From: Peribacillus deserti
GTDB lineage: Bacteria; Bacillota; Bacilli; Bacillales; DSM-1321
Reading direction: 5' to 3'
Assembly: GCF_016909175.1 (NCBI RefSeq)
Contig: NZ_JAFBFI010000003.1
Span: 219,492-283,491 of the forward strand
DNA: 64,000 nucleotides
The notes below the pieces were generated by a model, which worked only from the letters and a program-made list of their open reading frames with translations, was not told the DNA's origin and did not search any database. Shown piece after piece: positions 16,124-26,239 of this stretch (position 1 is the stretch's first letter; each line of letters opens with the position of its first letter). The position numbers and the translations under genes are program-made.

Positions 16124-17626
16124 ATGAGCAGCTTACAGAAAAAAACAGATGTTATCTTAATTGGTGCAGGTGTCATGAGCGCGACTTTGGGATCTTTACT
16201 GAAAGAGTTGGCACCTCAATGGGAAATCAAAGTATTTGAGAAACTCGCAAATGCAGGAGAAGAAAGCTCTAACGAATGGAATAATGCAGGTACTGGCCAT
16301 GCTGCATTATGCGAACTTAACTACACAGCCGAAAAATCTGACGGATCCATAGATATTAGTAAAGCTATAAACATAAATGAACAGTTTCAGCTTTCAAAAC
16401 AGTTTTGGTCTTATCTTGTAGACAGCAATTTGATTCGTAATCCGCAGGACTTTATCATGCCGATACCTCATATGAGTTTAGTACAAGGGGAAAGTAATGT
16501 AACTTTTTTGAAAAAAAGATTTAAAGCGCTGTCAAAGAATCCGCTGTTTCAAGGGATGGAATTTTCCGATGACCCTGAAAAACTGAAAGAATGGATTCCG
16601 CTTATCATGGAAGGCCGTACATCGAACGAACCCATAGCGGCCACAAAAATCGACTCTGGAACGGATGTCAACTTCGGTGCTTTAACACGCATGTTATTTG
16701 ACCACTTAAAGAGTAATAACGTAGAAATAAACTACGAGCATAGTGTAAAGGATATTAAACGTACCAGCGACGGCTCATGGGAAGTTAAAGTACTTGATAA
16801 TGTAAGCGGTAAAATCGAAAACCATATTGCAAAATTCGTGTTTATCGGCGGCGGGGGAGGAAGTCTGCCTTTACTGCAAAAAACCGGTATTCCTGAGTCA
16901 AAACATATTGGAGGCTTCCCGGTAAGCGGTCTATTTATGGTATGTAACAATCCGGAAGTTGTCGCGCAGCATCATGCAAAAGTATACGGTAAAGCTAGAG
17001 TTGGCGCTCCTCCAATGTCTGTTCCGCATCTTGATACAAGATATATCGACAACAAAAAAGCATTACTGTTTGGACCGTTTGCCGGTTTCTCACCAAAGTT
17101 CTTAAAAACTGGTTCAAATTTAGATTTGATAGGTTCCGTAAAACCGAATAATGTCTTAACTATGCTTGCGGCAGGTGCAAAAGAAATGGCTTTAACAAAA
17201 TACCTGATCCAGCAAGTTATGTTATCGAATGAAAAGCGAATGGAAGAATTACGAGAATTTATTCCGAATGCCAAAAGCGAGGATTGGGATATAGTGACAG
17301 CTGGCCAGCGTGTGCAGGTTATCAAAGATACTGAGGCCGGCGGCAAAGGAACACTCCAATTTGGTACGGAAGTTGTTAGTGCAGCTGATGGATCGGTAGC
17401 CGCATTGCTAGGCGCTTCTCCAGGAGCTTCTACTGCCGTTCACGTTATGCTTGAAGTATTAGAAAAATGCTTCCCGCAACATATGAAAGAGTGGGAACCG
17501 AAAATATTAGAAATGATTCCTTCTTATGGCGTGTCATTAGTTGAAAATCCAGAGTTTTTCCAAGACATTCATGCTTCAACAGCGGAGACACTTGGTCTCA
17601 GCGCAAAAGAACTGGCTTATAGTTAA
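16124..17626 (+). CDS. mqo: Malate:quinone oxidoreductase
   Basis: 500 residues, the usual Mqo length. FAD-binding [14 protein letters not shown] at the N-terminus, then [22 protein letters not shown], the Mqo signature, and the C-terminal [11 protein letters not shown] block. The enzyme oxidises malate to oxaloacetate at the membrane and passes electrons to menaquinone, an alternative to NAD-malate dehydrogenase in the TCA cycle. Ribosome binding site ggagataaggaaggg. Single gene with a terminator-like leader and a 3' hairpin 160 nt after the stop. Confidence 0.93.
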   Translation: MSSLQKKTDVILIGAGVMSATLGSLLKELAPQWEIKVFEKLANAGEESSNEWNNAGTGHAALCELNYTAEKSDGSIDISKAININEQFQLSKQFWSYLVDSNLIRNPQDFIMPIPHMSLVQGESNVTFLKKRFKALSKNPLFQGMEFSDDPEKLKEWIPLIMEGRTSNEPIAATKIDSGTDVNFGALTRMLFDHLKSNNVEINYEHSVKDIKRTSDGSWEVKVLDNVSGKIENHIAKFVFIGGGGGSLPLLQKTGIPESKHIGGFPVSGLFMVCNNPEVVAQHHAKVYGKARVGAPPMSVPHLDTRYIDNKKALLFGPFAGFSPKFLKTGSNLDLIGSVKPNNVLTMLAAGAKEMALTKYLIQQVMLSNEKRMEELREFIPNAKSEDWDIVTAGQRVQVIKDTEAGGKGTLQFGTEVVSAADGSVAALLGASPGASTAVHVMLEVLEKCFPQHMKEWEPKILEMIPSYGVSLVENPEFFQDIHASTAETLGLSAKELAYS

Positions 17627-17788
17627 TCTTTGGATGTAGAAACAAAGCTTTTTAATGAAAAAGTTTAAGCGACATTTTTCATCAATGTACCAGCGTTTCT
17701 AGGAAAAAGAAATTGATTGAAAAGTGCAGTGATTAGGAAAATATAGGTACTAAAAAATTCACCTAAAGAATTGAGAAAAATAAATTAT

Positions 17789-17830
17789 AGAATCTTTGAT
17801 CTTTCCACAGATTGAAGGTTCTTTTTTTTG
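17789..17830 (+). terminator. Probable mqo terminator
   Basis: agaatctttgatc / gattgaaggttct stem (several G-U pairs) followed by a run of eight T. Confidence 0.55.
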
Positions 17831-18215
17831 AAAATCTGCGGTTAGAGAGGCTGCGGTGAAACGTAAGGTCGAAGGAGGAAGGCTTCAGCGCAGACTGTTT
17901 CTGTAATGAATAATACCTGTTTTGCTTTTTTTGTAAAAAAATTGAGGTAATCATTCGACATATAATTATTACATATTAAACTAAAGGTCTAAATAAAAAT
18001 AATTAGAAAATTGTGATAAAATAATAGAAGAAGATTTAACTTAATAAGTCGTATATCCCCAAAATTCCACTCAAATAAAATACCAATCTAAAATGTATGC
18101 GTATTCAGTAGTGGATATATTTAACTTTCATTAGTAATTCTAGCAGGATAATTTAATATTTATTCTTCTGCTATACCTATATATTGTATCAGAATTTCAG
18201 AAGGTGGCGATTCTT
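17831..18215. other. Gene-free stretch before the catabolic island
   Basis: AT-rich, no coding frame or strong repeat. It must carry the promoter for the M20 gene; several TATAAT-like words exist but none has a convincing -35 partner. Confidence 0.35.
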
Positions 18216-19397
18216 ATGGCTTATGGTGAATGGGTTGATGAAAAACGAGTTGTTGAAGTGTTGCGGGATTTAGTACAGATTCCCAGCGTAAACCCTGATT
18301 TTACAGGCGGAAATGGTGAAAGAGAAATCTCTGACTATATTAAGCAATTTTTTGACCGATTACATATTCCATATATTGTTCAGTTGGTTGAAAAGAACCG
18401 GGAAAATGTAATTGGCATTTTAGAAGGCGCCTCTGAGAAACATTTATTGTTGGAAGCACATATGGATACCGTTCAAGTTAAAGGAATGACTATCGACCCG
18501 TTTGATGGGAAGATTGCTGATGGAAGATTATTCGGCAGAGGTTCCTGTGATACAAAGAGCTCATTAGCTGCTATGCTCTCAGCGGTGGAATCTATAAAAA
18601 AAAAGGAGGCCATACCTCCAGTTTCTGTTCATCTTGCCGCAGTTGTAGATGAGGAAACAACTTACAAGGGGGTATCTTTTTTAGCAGATGATATTTTTCA
18701 TGGAAAATTAAGATATGACACGGCGATAATCGGTGAACCCACTAATTTAGATATTATTGTAGCCCATAAAGGGGTCATTCGTTTTTGTGTTGAAATACAG
18801 GGCCAAGCTGCGCATACCTCTTCACCTGAAAAAGGAGTCAATGCAATTGAAAATATGGCTCTGGTTATTCAACATCTAAAAAAATTAATTGTTCATAAAA
18901 GGGGTCAACTGAATCATCCGTTGGCAGGAGGCCCAACACTGTCTATAACCATGATTGAGGGTGGGGTGGCACCTAATACAGTTCCTGATTCGTGTAAAAT
19001 CACCATTGACCGGCGAACAATACCGGGGGAAGATGCCCAAGAGGTTTGGGAGGAAATAAAGTACAGCCTAAAAACAATAGAAAATGATAACCCATGTTTA
19101 AAACTAATTGTTTATGAGCCGTTTGTGATTGATTACTCAATGGAAAGTTCCCCTGGCGACCCATTTGTTACCGGACTATTAAAATCGGTGGCGAAATACA
19201 AACCTAATTCCAGAATTACAGGAGCACCTTATTGCAGTGATGCAAGTAAATTAACGAGAGTTGGGGTTCCTGCAGTTGTTTTCGGTCCTGGCAATATTAA
19301 TCAGGCACATACCAAAGATGAATGGGTCGATTTACAGCAGGTATTTGATTCTACAAAAATTCTGATTGATACAATTATGGAATTTAAGGTTGACTAA
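18216..19397 (+). CDS. M20 family metallo-deacylase/peptidase (ArgE/DapE type)
   Basis: 393 residues from ATG 18216 (ribosome binding site agaaggtgg; a GTG at 18204 lies inside it). M20 metal and catalytic blocks are present: L-L-E-A-H-M-D-T-V (His and Asp), the D-E-E-T-T bridging Glu pair, G-E-P-T-N-L-D, and a late H-T-K-D-E-W that supplies the last His. The dimerisation domain lies between. Such enzymes remove an acyl group or residue from N-acyl amino acids (acetylornithine, succinyl-DAP) or small peptides. As the first gene of the island, next to the YesMN pair and with an N-acyl-D-amino-acid deacylase further on, an amide-cleaving role in the same pathway is plausible. Confidence 0.85.
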   Translation: MAYGEWVDEKRVVEVLRDLVQIPSVNPDFTGGNGEREISDYIKQFFDRLHIPYIVQLVEKNRENVIGILEGASEKHLLLEAHMDTVQVKGMTIDPFDGKIADGRLFGRGSCDTKSSLAAMLSAVESIKKKEAIPPVSVHLAAVVDEETTYKGVSFLADDIFHGKLRYDTAIIGEPTNLDIIVAHKGVIRFCVEIQGQAAHTSSPEKGVNAIENMALVIQHLKKLIVHKRGQLNHPLAGGPTLSITMIEGGVAPNTVPDSCKITIDRRTIPGEDAQEVWEEIKYSLKTIENDNPCLKLIVYEPFVIDYSMESSPGDPFVTGLLKSVAKYKPNSRITGAPYCSDASKLTRVGVPAVVFGPGNINQAHTKDEWVDLQQVFDSTKILIDTIMEFKVD

Positions 19398-19428
19398 TCC
19401 ATCAACCGGAGCTGGTTTGGTATGAAGG

Positions 19429-21201
19429 ATGGGGGATATGGGGAAGAAATACTTTGGAAGAACATTGAAACAAAAACTATCATTCATGACATTGGTTTCA
19501 GTTTTGGTGCCGCTTCTCTTCCTGGGTTTATTCTCATACAAAATTGCTTCAAATCTAACAGAGGAAAAAGCGATTATGTCAGGGATGAATACCTTATGGC
19601 AATTGAATGCTTACTTAGAATTCATAATCCAGGATGTAGAAAATATGTCTGTATTCCTAATTGGAAATGATGAAGTGCAAAGCTATTTACAAAATCGTGA
19701 GGCAGGTTTACTTGAAAAGGGCTCAATGTCAGGGTTTTTAACCAATTTGGCTTTTTCCAAAGACTATATTGCAAATATAACAATAAAGCCGCTAAATGGA
19801 GGCGCGGCTATATCTGACACAACCTTTATGAAGTCTGGGAGCGCTGATATTTTTGAGCGGATTCCGGAATATGATAAGGAATCAAAAGCCTGGTCCAGTC
19901 TTTATGAGGACATGACTCCAATGGGGCATCAAAGAATGATTACGTTATATAGACCAATTCGCAGTATCAGCAGGTATAAAAATACCGGTCAATTGGCCAT
20001 CAGTCTCGATCAAAAGTTTATTTCAAACCATTTGCACAAAACAGGCCTTGAAGGAAATGGTTTTGTCTTATTGTTAGATAATGAAAACCGCATTATTGCC
20101 GGTTCATCCGATAAATGGCTTCACAAAAACATTGATGAATATTTGCCGAATATTGGAGATATGAAGGAGCAATCAGGATTTTTAAAAAGTGACACAAGGG
20201 ATGAACAAAAAACGATTCTATTTTCTACTGTTTCCAGTGTCAACTGGAAGCTGGTTGGTGTTATACCCGTAAAAGAATATAGTGCACAAAACCGCTATTT
20301 TCTTATATTAACCACCATGGCAGTCGGGTTTGCGATGTTACTGGGATTAGGGCTTGTATTGTTCCTCACTCATAAAGTGATTGGACCGCTAACCGAACTG
20401 ACAAGGGCGCTCAGAAAATCCAATCCAGATGAGCAAATTTCAATTCTTCCTGTAAGGGCAAATGATGAGGTTGGACAATTGATTATGAGCTATAACAAAT
20501 TAAATAACCGGATCAGGAATTTGATGGAACATGTAAAATTAAATGAGTCATTAAAAAAGGAAATGGATTTGCTTGCTTTGCAAGCACAAATCAATCCTCA
20601 TTTTTTATATAATACGCTTTCATCTGTCCAATGGATGGCGTTAATGAATAAAGACACCAAAACTGCTGAAATGGTAGGTTCATTAAGCGACTTCTTAAGA
20701 TTCAGTCTCAATAAAGGTGAAGAATTTTGTGCTGTCTCCCAGGAAATTTCTCATGTTGATAATTATGTTACCATTCAAAAAATCCGATATCCGGACAAGT
20801 TTGATTTTAAGATTAGTGTTCCTCCTGAATTGCTGACAAAAGAAATGCTTAAGCTGCTATTGCAACCGCTCATTGAAAATGCCATGTTACATGGAATCCT
20901 GAAAAAGCAAGGCAAGGGGAAAATTATTGTACTTGCTGAGTCAAATGGAAAACAAATGAAGTTTACCGTTTTGGATAATGGAATTGGTATGAGCGAAGCC
21001 AAAGTTAAGAAATTGCAGGAAGAGGTAACATTTGAACAGGATTCAAAGAAACAAGCTGTAGTGAAGAAAGGAAGTTATGGATTAAGGAATGTTCATAAGC
21101 GACTCGTATTACATTATGGCGATCCCGCAGGACTTCACATAACCAGCAAGGAAGGAGAAGGAACAAAAGTTTCGTTTACGGTACCATTTCTGGAGGAGTG
21201 A
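19429..21201 (+). CDS. Sensor histidine kinase, YesM family
   Basis: 590 residues. A membrane helix at about 20-40, a large extracellular sensor (about 45-295, dCache-like), a second helix near 300-320, HAMP (320-375), then the His_kinase block with Q-A-Q-I-N-P-H-F-L-Y-N-T-L (phospho-accepting His about 391) and an HATPase domain with N-A-M-L-H-G, D-N-G-I-G-M and G-S-Y-G-L-R-N-V. This is the LytS/YesM type that senses extracellular sugars or glycans. The start may be ATG 19429 or 19438. It overlaps the response regulator by 4 nt or abuts it. Confidence 0.88.
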   Translation: MGDMGKKYFGRTLKQKLSFMTLVSVLVPLLFLGLFSYKIASNLTEEKAIMSGMNTLWQLNAYLEFIIQDVENMSVFLIGNDEVQSYLQNREAGLLEKGSMSGFLTNLAFSKDYIANITIKPLNGGAAISDTTFMKSGSADIFERIPEYDKESKAWSSLYEDMTPMGHQRMITLYRPIRSISRYKNTGQLAISLDQKFISNHLHKTGLEGNGFVLLLDNENRIIAGSSDKWLHKNIDEYLPNIGDMKEQSGFLKSDTRDEQKTILFSTVSSVNWKLVGVIPVKEYSAQNRYFLILTTMAVGFAMLLGLGLVLFLTHKVIGPLTELTRALRKSNPDEQISILPVRANDEVGQLIMSYNKLNNRIRNLMEHVKLNESLKKEMDLLALQAQINPHFLYNTLSSVQWMALMNKDTKTAEMVGSLSDFLRFSLNKGEEFCAVSQEISHVDNYVTIQKIRYPDKFDFKISVPPELLTKEMLKLLLQPLIENAMLHGILKKQGKGKIIVLAESNGKQMKFTVLDNGIGMSEAKVKKLQEEVTFEQDSKKQAVVKKGSYGLRNVHKRLVLHYGDPAGLHITSKEGEGTKVSFTVPFLEE

Positions 21202-21206
21202 ACATC

Positions 21207-22757
21207 ATGAAAGTATTGATTGTTGATGATGAAGTGATCATTCGTAACGGATTAAGCACAGTGATTAATTGGGAAGAACACGGGTTTAGTCTATTGGAGC
21301 CAGCAGAATCCGCAGAGGATGCACTTGAGATTGTGAAAATTAATCAACCACATATAGTACTTACAGATATACAAATGAGTGGTAAAAGCGGTTTAGATCT
21401 GGCAAGAGAAGTAAAACAAATGTTTTCTGAAACAGAAGTCATCATTCTCTCAGGCTATGATGATTTTGTTTATGCCCAGAAGGCTATTCGGGAGGGGGTA
21501 GGTGAATATCTACTTAAAACCAGCAGACCACAAGAGATTATTAACGCTGTGATATCTGCAAAAGAGCGTATAATAAAAAAACAAAAGGAAGTTGAGGAAA
21601 ACCAAATTCAGAAAAAAGCTTTCCGTAACAAGCTGCTAGAAAAGCTGCTTTTTGAAGAAGAACCGGATACAAAACTTTTAGCTGATGTAAAAAAATTTTA
21701 TTTAAATCTCAATAACGGGGAAAATACACTGCAGGTAGCGATCGTATTTGCGTCCAAATCAAATGAATACAGCAGTTTCAACCGATTTTTTCAGCATGCG
21801 GTAATGAATACCCTTTCAGAAATTCTCTCATTCGAATCGTTGGAATGGAATGGAGCACTCGTCCTTATTTTGCAGAATAGACCTTCACAAGAAGAACTAC
21901 ACAAGGTAAAGGAAGCATTTGCACGTACGGAGCGATTAATGAATTGTCATATTTTTACCGCTGCCGGTTCAAACGTTGAAGACATAAAGGATCTACATAA
22001 ATCTTTTGAAAAAGCTAAACATGTGTTTGGATATAGATGGCTGTTGGGAAACAGAGGTTATGTTTCCTACGACAATATAAAAGATCGGAAAGGAATAAGA
22101 AAGGTCTGTTCATCTAAGGAAGAATCAGAAATGGCAGGCTTGCTGAAATCTGGCAATACTGACGAACTTAAACAATGGGTTAAAAATCTGCTTGAACAAA
22201 TAAGGCTTGATCCGGACGTAACACCCGATTCTTTTAATGTCTTTCTTCAATCTGTCTTAATTTCGGGGTACCGCTGGATAGAGCGGGTTGTGTCTGCTAT
22301 TGGAATTTCCACACCAATACCAGACTGGAAAATGAAAGATGAAGACCTGTTGACTTCATCTCCAGAGGATATACTATTTCAGTATTTTGATAGAATTATG
22401 GATAAATACCGGCAAATGACGGAAGGAAAAGTTCATTATGTACAGGAAGCGACCATCTTCATTCAGGACAATTTAAACAAAAACTTATCATTGATTGAGG
22501 TTGCAAGTCATGTACATATAAATCCAAATTATTTCAGTGAACTTTTCAAACGTGAAACGGGCATGGGCTATATAGAATTTGTCAAAACTGTCAGAATCGA
22601 AAAAGCCATGGCAATCCTCAGGGAAACACCCGTGAAAATTAGTGAGGTCGCAAAGCAGGTAGGGTATGAGGATATTAAATATTTTACTAAACTGTTTCGG
22701 CTTCATACCGGCATGACACCGACGGATTTTAGAAAAAAAGCAGAAAAAGTAGGATAA
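21207..22757 (+). CDS. AraC-type response regulator, YesN family
   Basis: 516 residues from ATG 21207, after ggaggag that lies within the end of the kinase gene. N-terminal receiver domain: V-D-D-E near residue 6, phospho-acceptor in V-L-T-D-I-Q-M (about Asp54) and the later L-K-T. A middle region of unknown fold follows, then two AraC helix-turn-helices (about 415-515), with N-L-S-L-I-E-V-A-S-H-V-H-I-N-P-N-Y-F-S and the G-Y-E-D-I-K-Y-F-T-K-L-F signature. Partner of the YesM-like kinase. It most likely activates the binding-protein gene that starts 230 bp downstream. Confidence 0.9.
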   Translation: MKVLIVDDEVIIRNGLSTVINWEEHGFSLLEPAESAEDALEIVKINQPHIVLTDIQMSGKSGLDLAREVKQMFSETEVIILSGYDDFVYAQKAIREGVGEYLLKTSRPQEIINAVISAKERIIKKQKEVEENQIQKKAFRNKLLEKLLFEEEPDTKLLADVKKFYLNLNNGENTLQVAIVFASKSNEYSSFNRFFQHAVMNTLSEILSFESLEWNGALVLILQNRPSQEELHKVKEAFARTERLMNCHIFTAAGSNVEDIKDLHKSFEKAKHVFGYRWLLGNRGYVSYDNIKDRKGIRKVCSSKEESEMAGLLKSGNTDELKQWVKNLLEQIRLDPDVTPDSFNVFLQSVLISGYRWIERVVSAIGISTPIPDWKMKDEDLLTSSPEDILFQYFDRIMDKYRQMTEGKVHYVQEATIFIQDNLNKNLSLIEVASHVHINPNYFSELFKRETGMGYIEFVKTVRIEKAMAILRETPVKISEVAKQVGYEDIKYFTKLFRLHTGMTPTDFRKKAEKVG

Positions 22758-22764
22758 TCGATTG

Positions 22765-22796
22765 GCTGGCTCGAAGAAGGAGCCAGCTTTTTTTTT
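22765..22796 (+). terminator. Rho-independent terminator after the two-component genes
   Basis: gctggctc / gagccagc, 7-nt loop, then a run of nine T. It separates the regulatory genes from the transporter genes. Confidence 0.85.
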
Positions 22797-22985
22797 ATAA
22801 TTGAAAATCAGCTTAGATCCCTTGAAAAATAAAGGGTGAATCCAGTTGGGTTAATAACTACAGCAAAAGATTTCTAAATAGTCTGAAAAAAACCTACCCT
22901 ATTCCTGAATTATGTCCCCTTTGAGGGACTATTAACCTTTTATATACTGTAATAGAATCCAACTAAACAAGGGGGTAAATAGTTG

Positions 22986-24305
22986 ATGAAAACAAAGAAA
23001 TTGAAATTGAGTCTAGTGGTTATGTTGGTTCTGTCCCTTTTATTAGCAGCATGTAGCGGGGACAAAACGACAGGGGATAATGCTAAGGGAAAAGGTGATA
23101 AAATCAAGCTTTCCATTTGGCATAATTATGCTGGCGATGATTTGCGCGCTAAAGCGGTGCGAAAACAGATCGATCAATTTGAGAAAGAACATCCTGAAGT
23201 GGAATTGGACAAGCAAGCCATTCCTGTTGATGGTTATCGCCAAAGATTGAAAACGGTTGCAGCGGCAAATGAAATGCCGGACGTTTTTTATTCCTATTCA
23301 GGAAGTTTTACCGAAGAATTTTATAAAGGCAACCTTATTCAACCTGTATCAGACCTTTGGGAAAAGAAACCAGACTGGGCTGAAAAATTTTTACCGGGAT
23401 CTAAAGAAATTTTCACATATGACAATGAAGTATATTCTGCACCTGTAGGAATGTCTGCGACTTCTTTCTTATACTATAATCGGGATTTATTCGAAAAATA
23501 CAATGTAAAAGTTCCAACAACATGGGATGAATTAATGGAAGCTATTAAAGTTTTCAATAAAAATAAAATTACCCCTATCGCTTTAGGAAACAAGGCTACA
23601 TGGCCGGCTCAATCAAGTGTTTTTGGGGTCATTGCCGACCATGTAACAGGAACGGAATGGTTTATGAAAGCAATTAAATCAGACGGTGCCACCTTTAATG
23701 ATCCACAATTTATCGAAGCATTAAATTATTTTAAAGATCTTGTTGATGCTAAAGCTTTTCAAGAAGGCGCAAATAGCATTGATAATACTCAAGCAGAACA
23801 ATATTTTGTTAAAGGTAATGCAGCAATGATGATTAATGGTTCATGGGCAATCACTAATTTAGCGGCATCTTCGAACAAAGAGGAATTAGATAAAATTGAA
23901 GTGACTGTTGTTCCATCTATTGAAGGCGGCAAAGGCAAGCCAAATACAATGACAGGTGGACCAGGAGGCGGTTTTCTAATGAGCAGTAAAGTTAAAGATA
24001 AAAAACGCGAACTGGCTCTAGAGTTAATGTATGCTATCAGTGGTCCAGAAGCGCAAAAAGCAATTGCGGAAAGTGAATCATTAGTGATGTATGACGTCGA
24101 TATCGACGAATCAAAAGTTTCATCTTTATACAATAAAGCATATGAATTGGTGAAAACAGTTAATTTCGCTCCCGTATATGACCTTTACCTTTCTTCTGCT
24201 GGAGGAGAAGCTATTAATCAAGGCTTGCAGGAATTGATGTTGGGTGGAAAACCAAAAGAAGTAGCTAAGAAACTTCAGGACGCTCAATCAAAAGCCGTCA
24301 AATAA
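22986..24305 (+). CDS. CUT1 sugar ABC transporter, substrate-binding lipoprotein
   Basis: 439 residues from ATG 22986 (ribosome binding site aagggggtaa). Signal peptide with lipobox L-L-A-A-C, mature protein of the SBP_bac_1 family: L-S-I-W-H-N-Y at the start, F-E-K-E-H-P-E-V-E, Y-Y-N-R-D-L-F-E-K-Y-N-V-K-V-P-T-T-W-D-E-L, and M-M-I-N-G-S-W-A. Such proteins bind di- and oligosaccharides. With the two permeases downstream it forms an importer; the ligand is not evident. Confidence 0.9.
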   Translation: MKTKKLKLSLVVMLVLSLLLAACSGDKTTGDNAKGKGDKIKLSIWHNYAGDDLRAKAVRKQIDQFEKEHPEVELDKQAIPVDGYRQRLKTVAAANEMPDVFYSYSGSFTEEFYKGNLIQPVSDLWEKKPDWAEKFLPGSKEIFTYDNEVYSAPVGMSATSFLYYNRDLFEKYNVKVPTTWDELMEAIKVFNKNKITPIALGNKATWPAQSSVFGVIADHVTGTEWFMKAIKSDGATFNDPQFIEALNYFKDLVDAKAFQEGANSIDNTQAEQYFVKGNAAMMINGSWAITNLAASSNKEELDKIEVTVVPSIEGGKGKPNTMTGGPGGGFLMSSKVKDKKRELALELMYAISGPEAQKAIAESESLVMYDVDIDESKVSSLYNKAYELVKTVNFAPVYDLYLSSAGGEAINQGLQELMLGGKPKEVAKKLQDAQSKAVK

Positions 24306-24359
24306 AACGAGGTTACTTAGTGGCTTTCATAAGAAAAATATACGGAGGGGTGAAGCGTC

Positions 24360-25235
24360 ATGGGAACAACTGCACGTTTAAAAGGATTTATCATTCTTGC
24401 TTTGCTTCCGACCCTGCTTATTTATACCTTTTTTGTAATCGTACCTATATTTTGGTCGGCATATTATGGGTTTTTTGACTGGAGTGGCATGGGAGATGCC
24501 AAATTCACTGGATTGGCCAATTATATCGAAGTCATAAAAGATGAAATATTTTGGCGCTCCCTTAAGAACAATTTTATTATCATTGCAGCATCTGTTTTCG
24601 GCCAAGTCCCCATTGCCTTGGTATTGGCGCTTTTATTAATGAAAAATTCTTTCGTTAACCGTTTTGTCCGGTCGGCCGTTTTCATGCCAATGGTCCTTTC
24701 GACAGTTGTTGTCGGCTTAATTTGGGGATATATGTACCACCCACAAATTGGTGTTGTAAATTATGTGTTAAAAAGCTTAGGGCTCGAGTCATTGACAAGA
24801 GCCTGGCTATCCGACCCTAAAATTAATATGTTTTCAGTATCCATCCCCATTATCTGGAATTATATTGGCCCCTATTTGATCATTTTCATTGCAGCATTGC
24901 AAAATATTCCTTCCGAAATAAATGATGCAGCAAAGCTGGAGGGGGCAGTTGGTTTTAAAAAATTATACTATGTGACACTTCCTATGATTTGGAATACTGT
25001 CAAAGTCGTGATTGTCCTATGTATTGCAGGGAGCCTGAAAGCGTTTGATCAAGTTTTCGTTATGACCGGAGGAGGGCCTGCGCAATCCACTGAACTTCTT
25101 GCCACTTATATGTACAATAACACCTTTGAAGTATACCGCTATGGCTATGGATCAGCGATATCCACCATGATTGTCATTGTTAGTATGATATTGATTTTAA
25201 TAAGCCAAATCTTGATGAAACGAAAGAATCAGTAA
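24360..25235 (+). CDS. CUT1 sugar ABC transporter permease, MalF/UgpA type
   Basis: 291 residues, about six membrane helices. EAA loop I-N-D-A-A-K-L-E-G-A-V-G-F-K-K-L-Y-Y-V-T-L-P near residues 190-211, followed by M-T-G-G-G-P-A-Q-S-T-E, characteristic of MalF/UgpA permeases. Ribosome binding site cggaggggtg. It is 54 bp after the binding-protein gene and pairs with the next permease. Confidence 0.9.
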   Translation: MGTTARLKGFIILALLPTLLIYTFFVIVPIFWSAYYGFFDWSGMGDAKFTGLANYIEVIKDEIFWRSLKNNFIIIAASVFGQVPIALVLALLLMKNSFVNRFVRSAVFMPMVLSTVVVGLIWGYMYHPQIGVVNYVLKSLGLESLTRAWLSDPKINMFSVSIPIIWNYIGPYLIIFIAALQNIPSEINDAAKLEGAVGFKKLYYVTLPMIWNTVKVVIVLCIAGSLKAFDQVFVMTGGGPAQSTELLATYMYNNTFEVYRYGYGSAISTMIVIVSMILILISQILMKRKNQ

Positions 25236-25252
25236 GTGAAAGGGGATATCGT

Positions 25253-26143
25253 ATGGAAACAAAAACAGACCATCGCGAAGTCTTAATTCCACGAACTTCA
25301 CTGGTTCAAAACATAAATGTTTGGAAAATAGGAAAATCGTGGATTTCTAAAATCATATTGATCTTGTTTGCATTCGCAATGTTATATCCATTGTACTGGT
25401 TATTTGTCAGCGCATTAAAAACAAATCAGGAATTTTTTGAAAACCCATATTCACTCCCTATTCACTGGGTTTTCGATAATATCACTAGGGCTTGGGAATT
25501 AGCTGGAATGGGAAAGGCAATGATCAATTCAACAATTGTAACATTGGCTGCTATGTTTCTCACCTTGCTATTGGGAACCTTAACTGCTTATGTTTTATCC
25601 AGATTTGAGTTTCGATGGAAAGGTCCTTTAATGCTCTTTTTCACGTTGGGTATGTTAATTCCGATTCATAGTACGCTTGTTCCTTTATTCATGATTATGA
25701 ATAAAATAGGCATTCTCGATACTTATTGGTCGCTTATATTACCATATACAGCCTTTGAACTACCAATTGCAATCTTTTTGATTGCTGCATTCATGAGTTC
25801 CATCCCGAAAGCAATTGAAGAGGCTGCCATGATTGATGGCTCAGGGTATTGGGGTATTTTTTTCCGGATTATGCTGCCACTATCATTTCCAGTAATGTCA
25901 ACAGTTGCAATATTAGCTTTCCTTCGTTACTGGAATGAATTCGCATTTGCCCTGGTATTTATTAACGATCAAGCTTTAAAGACTTTACCGCTTGTTCTTA
26001 CTATCTTTTCAGATGGATTTGGAACAGATTATAGTTTAACAATGGCTGCTATGGCAATTGCCGTGTTACCGACTATCATCATTTATCTATTTTTCCAAGA
26101 ACAAATCATGAAAGGTATGGTAGCGGGGTCTGTAAAGGAATAG
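25253..26143 (+). CDS. CUT1 sugar ABC transporter permease, MalG/UgpE type
   Basis: 296 residues with six membrane helices after a 30-residue polar N-terminus. EAA loop I-E-E-A-A-M-I-D-G-S-G-Y-W-G-I-F-F-R-I-M near residues 186-205, and R-Y-W-N-E-F, both typical of MalG-type permeases. Ribosome binding site aaaggggata. No ATPase gene follows, so the importer probably uses a shared MsmX-type ATPase encoded elsewhere. Confidence 0.9.
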   Translation: METKTDHREVLIPRTSLVQNINVWKIGKSWISKIILILFAFAMLYPLYWLFVSALKTNQEFFENPYSLPIHWVFDNITRAWELAGMGKAMINSTIVTLAAMFLTLLLGTLTAYVLSRFEFRWKGPLMLFFTLGMLIPIHSTLVPLFMIMNKIGILDTYWSLILPYTAFELPIAIFLIAAFMSSIPKAIEEAAMIDGSGYWGIFFRIMLPLSFPVMSTVAILAFLRYWNEFAFALVFINDQALKTLPLVLTIFSDGFGTDYSLTMAAMAIAVLPTIIIYLFFQEQIMKGMVAGSVKE

Positions 26144-26177
26144 GAAGTAAGGATCAACAACATTCATAATCATACTC

Positions 26178-26208
26178 GCTGTCGGATTTTTGACAGCTTT
26201 CTTTTTTA
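26178..26208 (+). terminator. Terminator between transporter and enzyme genes
   Basis: gctgtc / gacagc with 8-nt loop, then tttctttttt. Confidence 0.75.
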
Positions 26209-26239
26209 TACAAAAGATTACTTAATTGGAGGGACTGAG

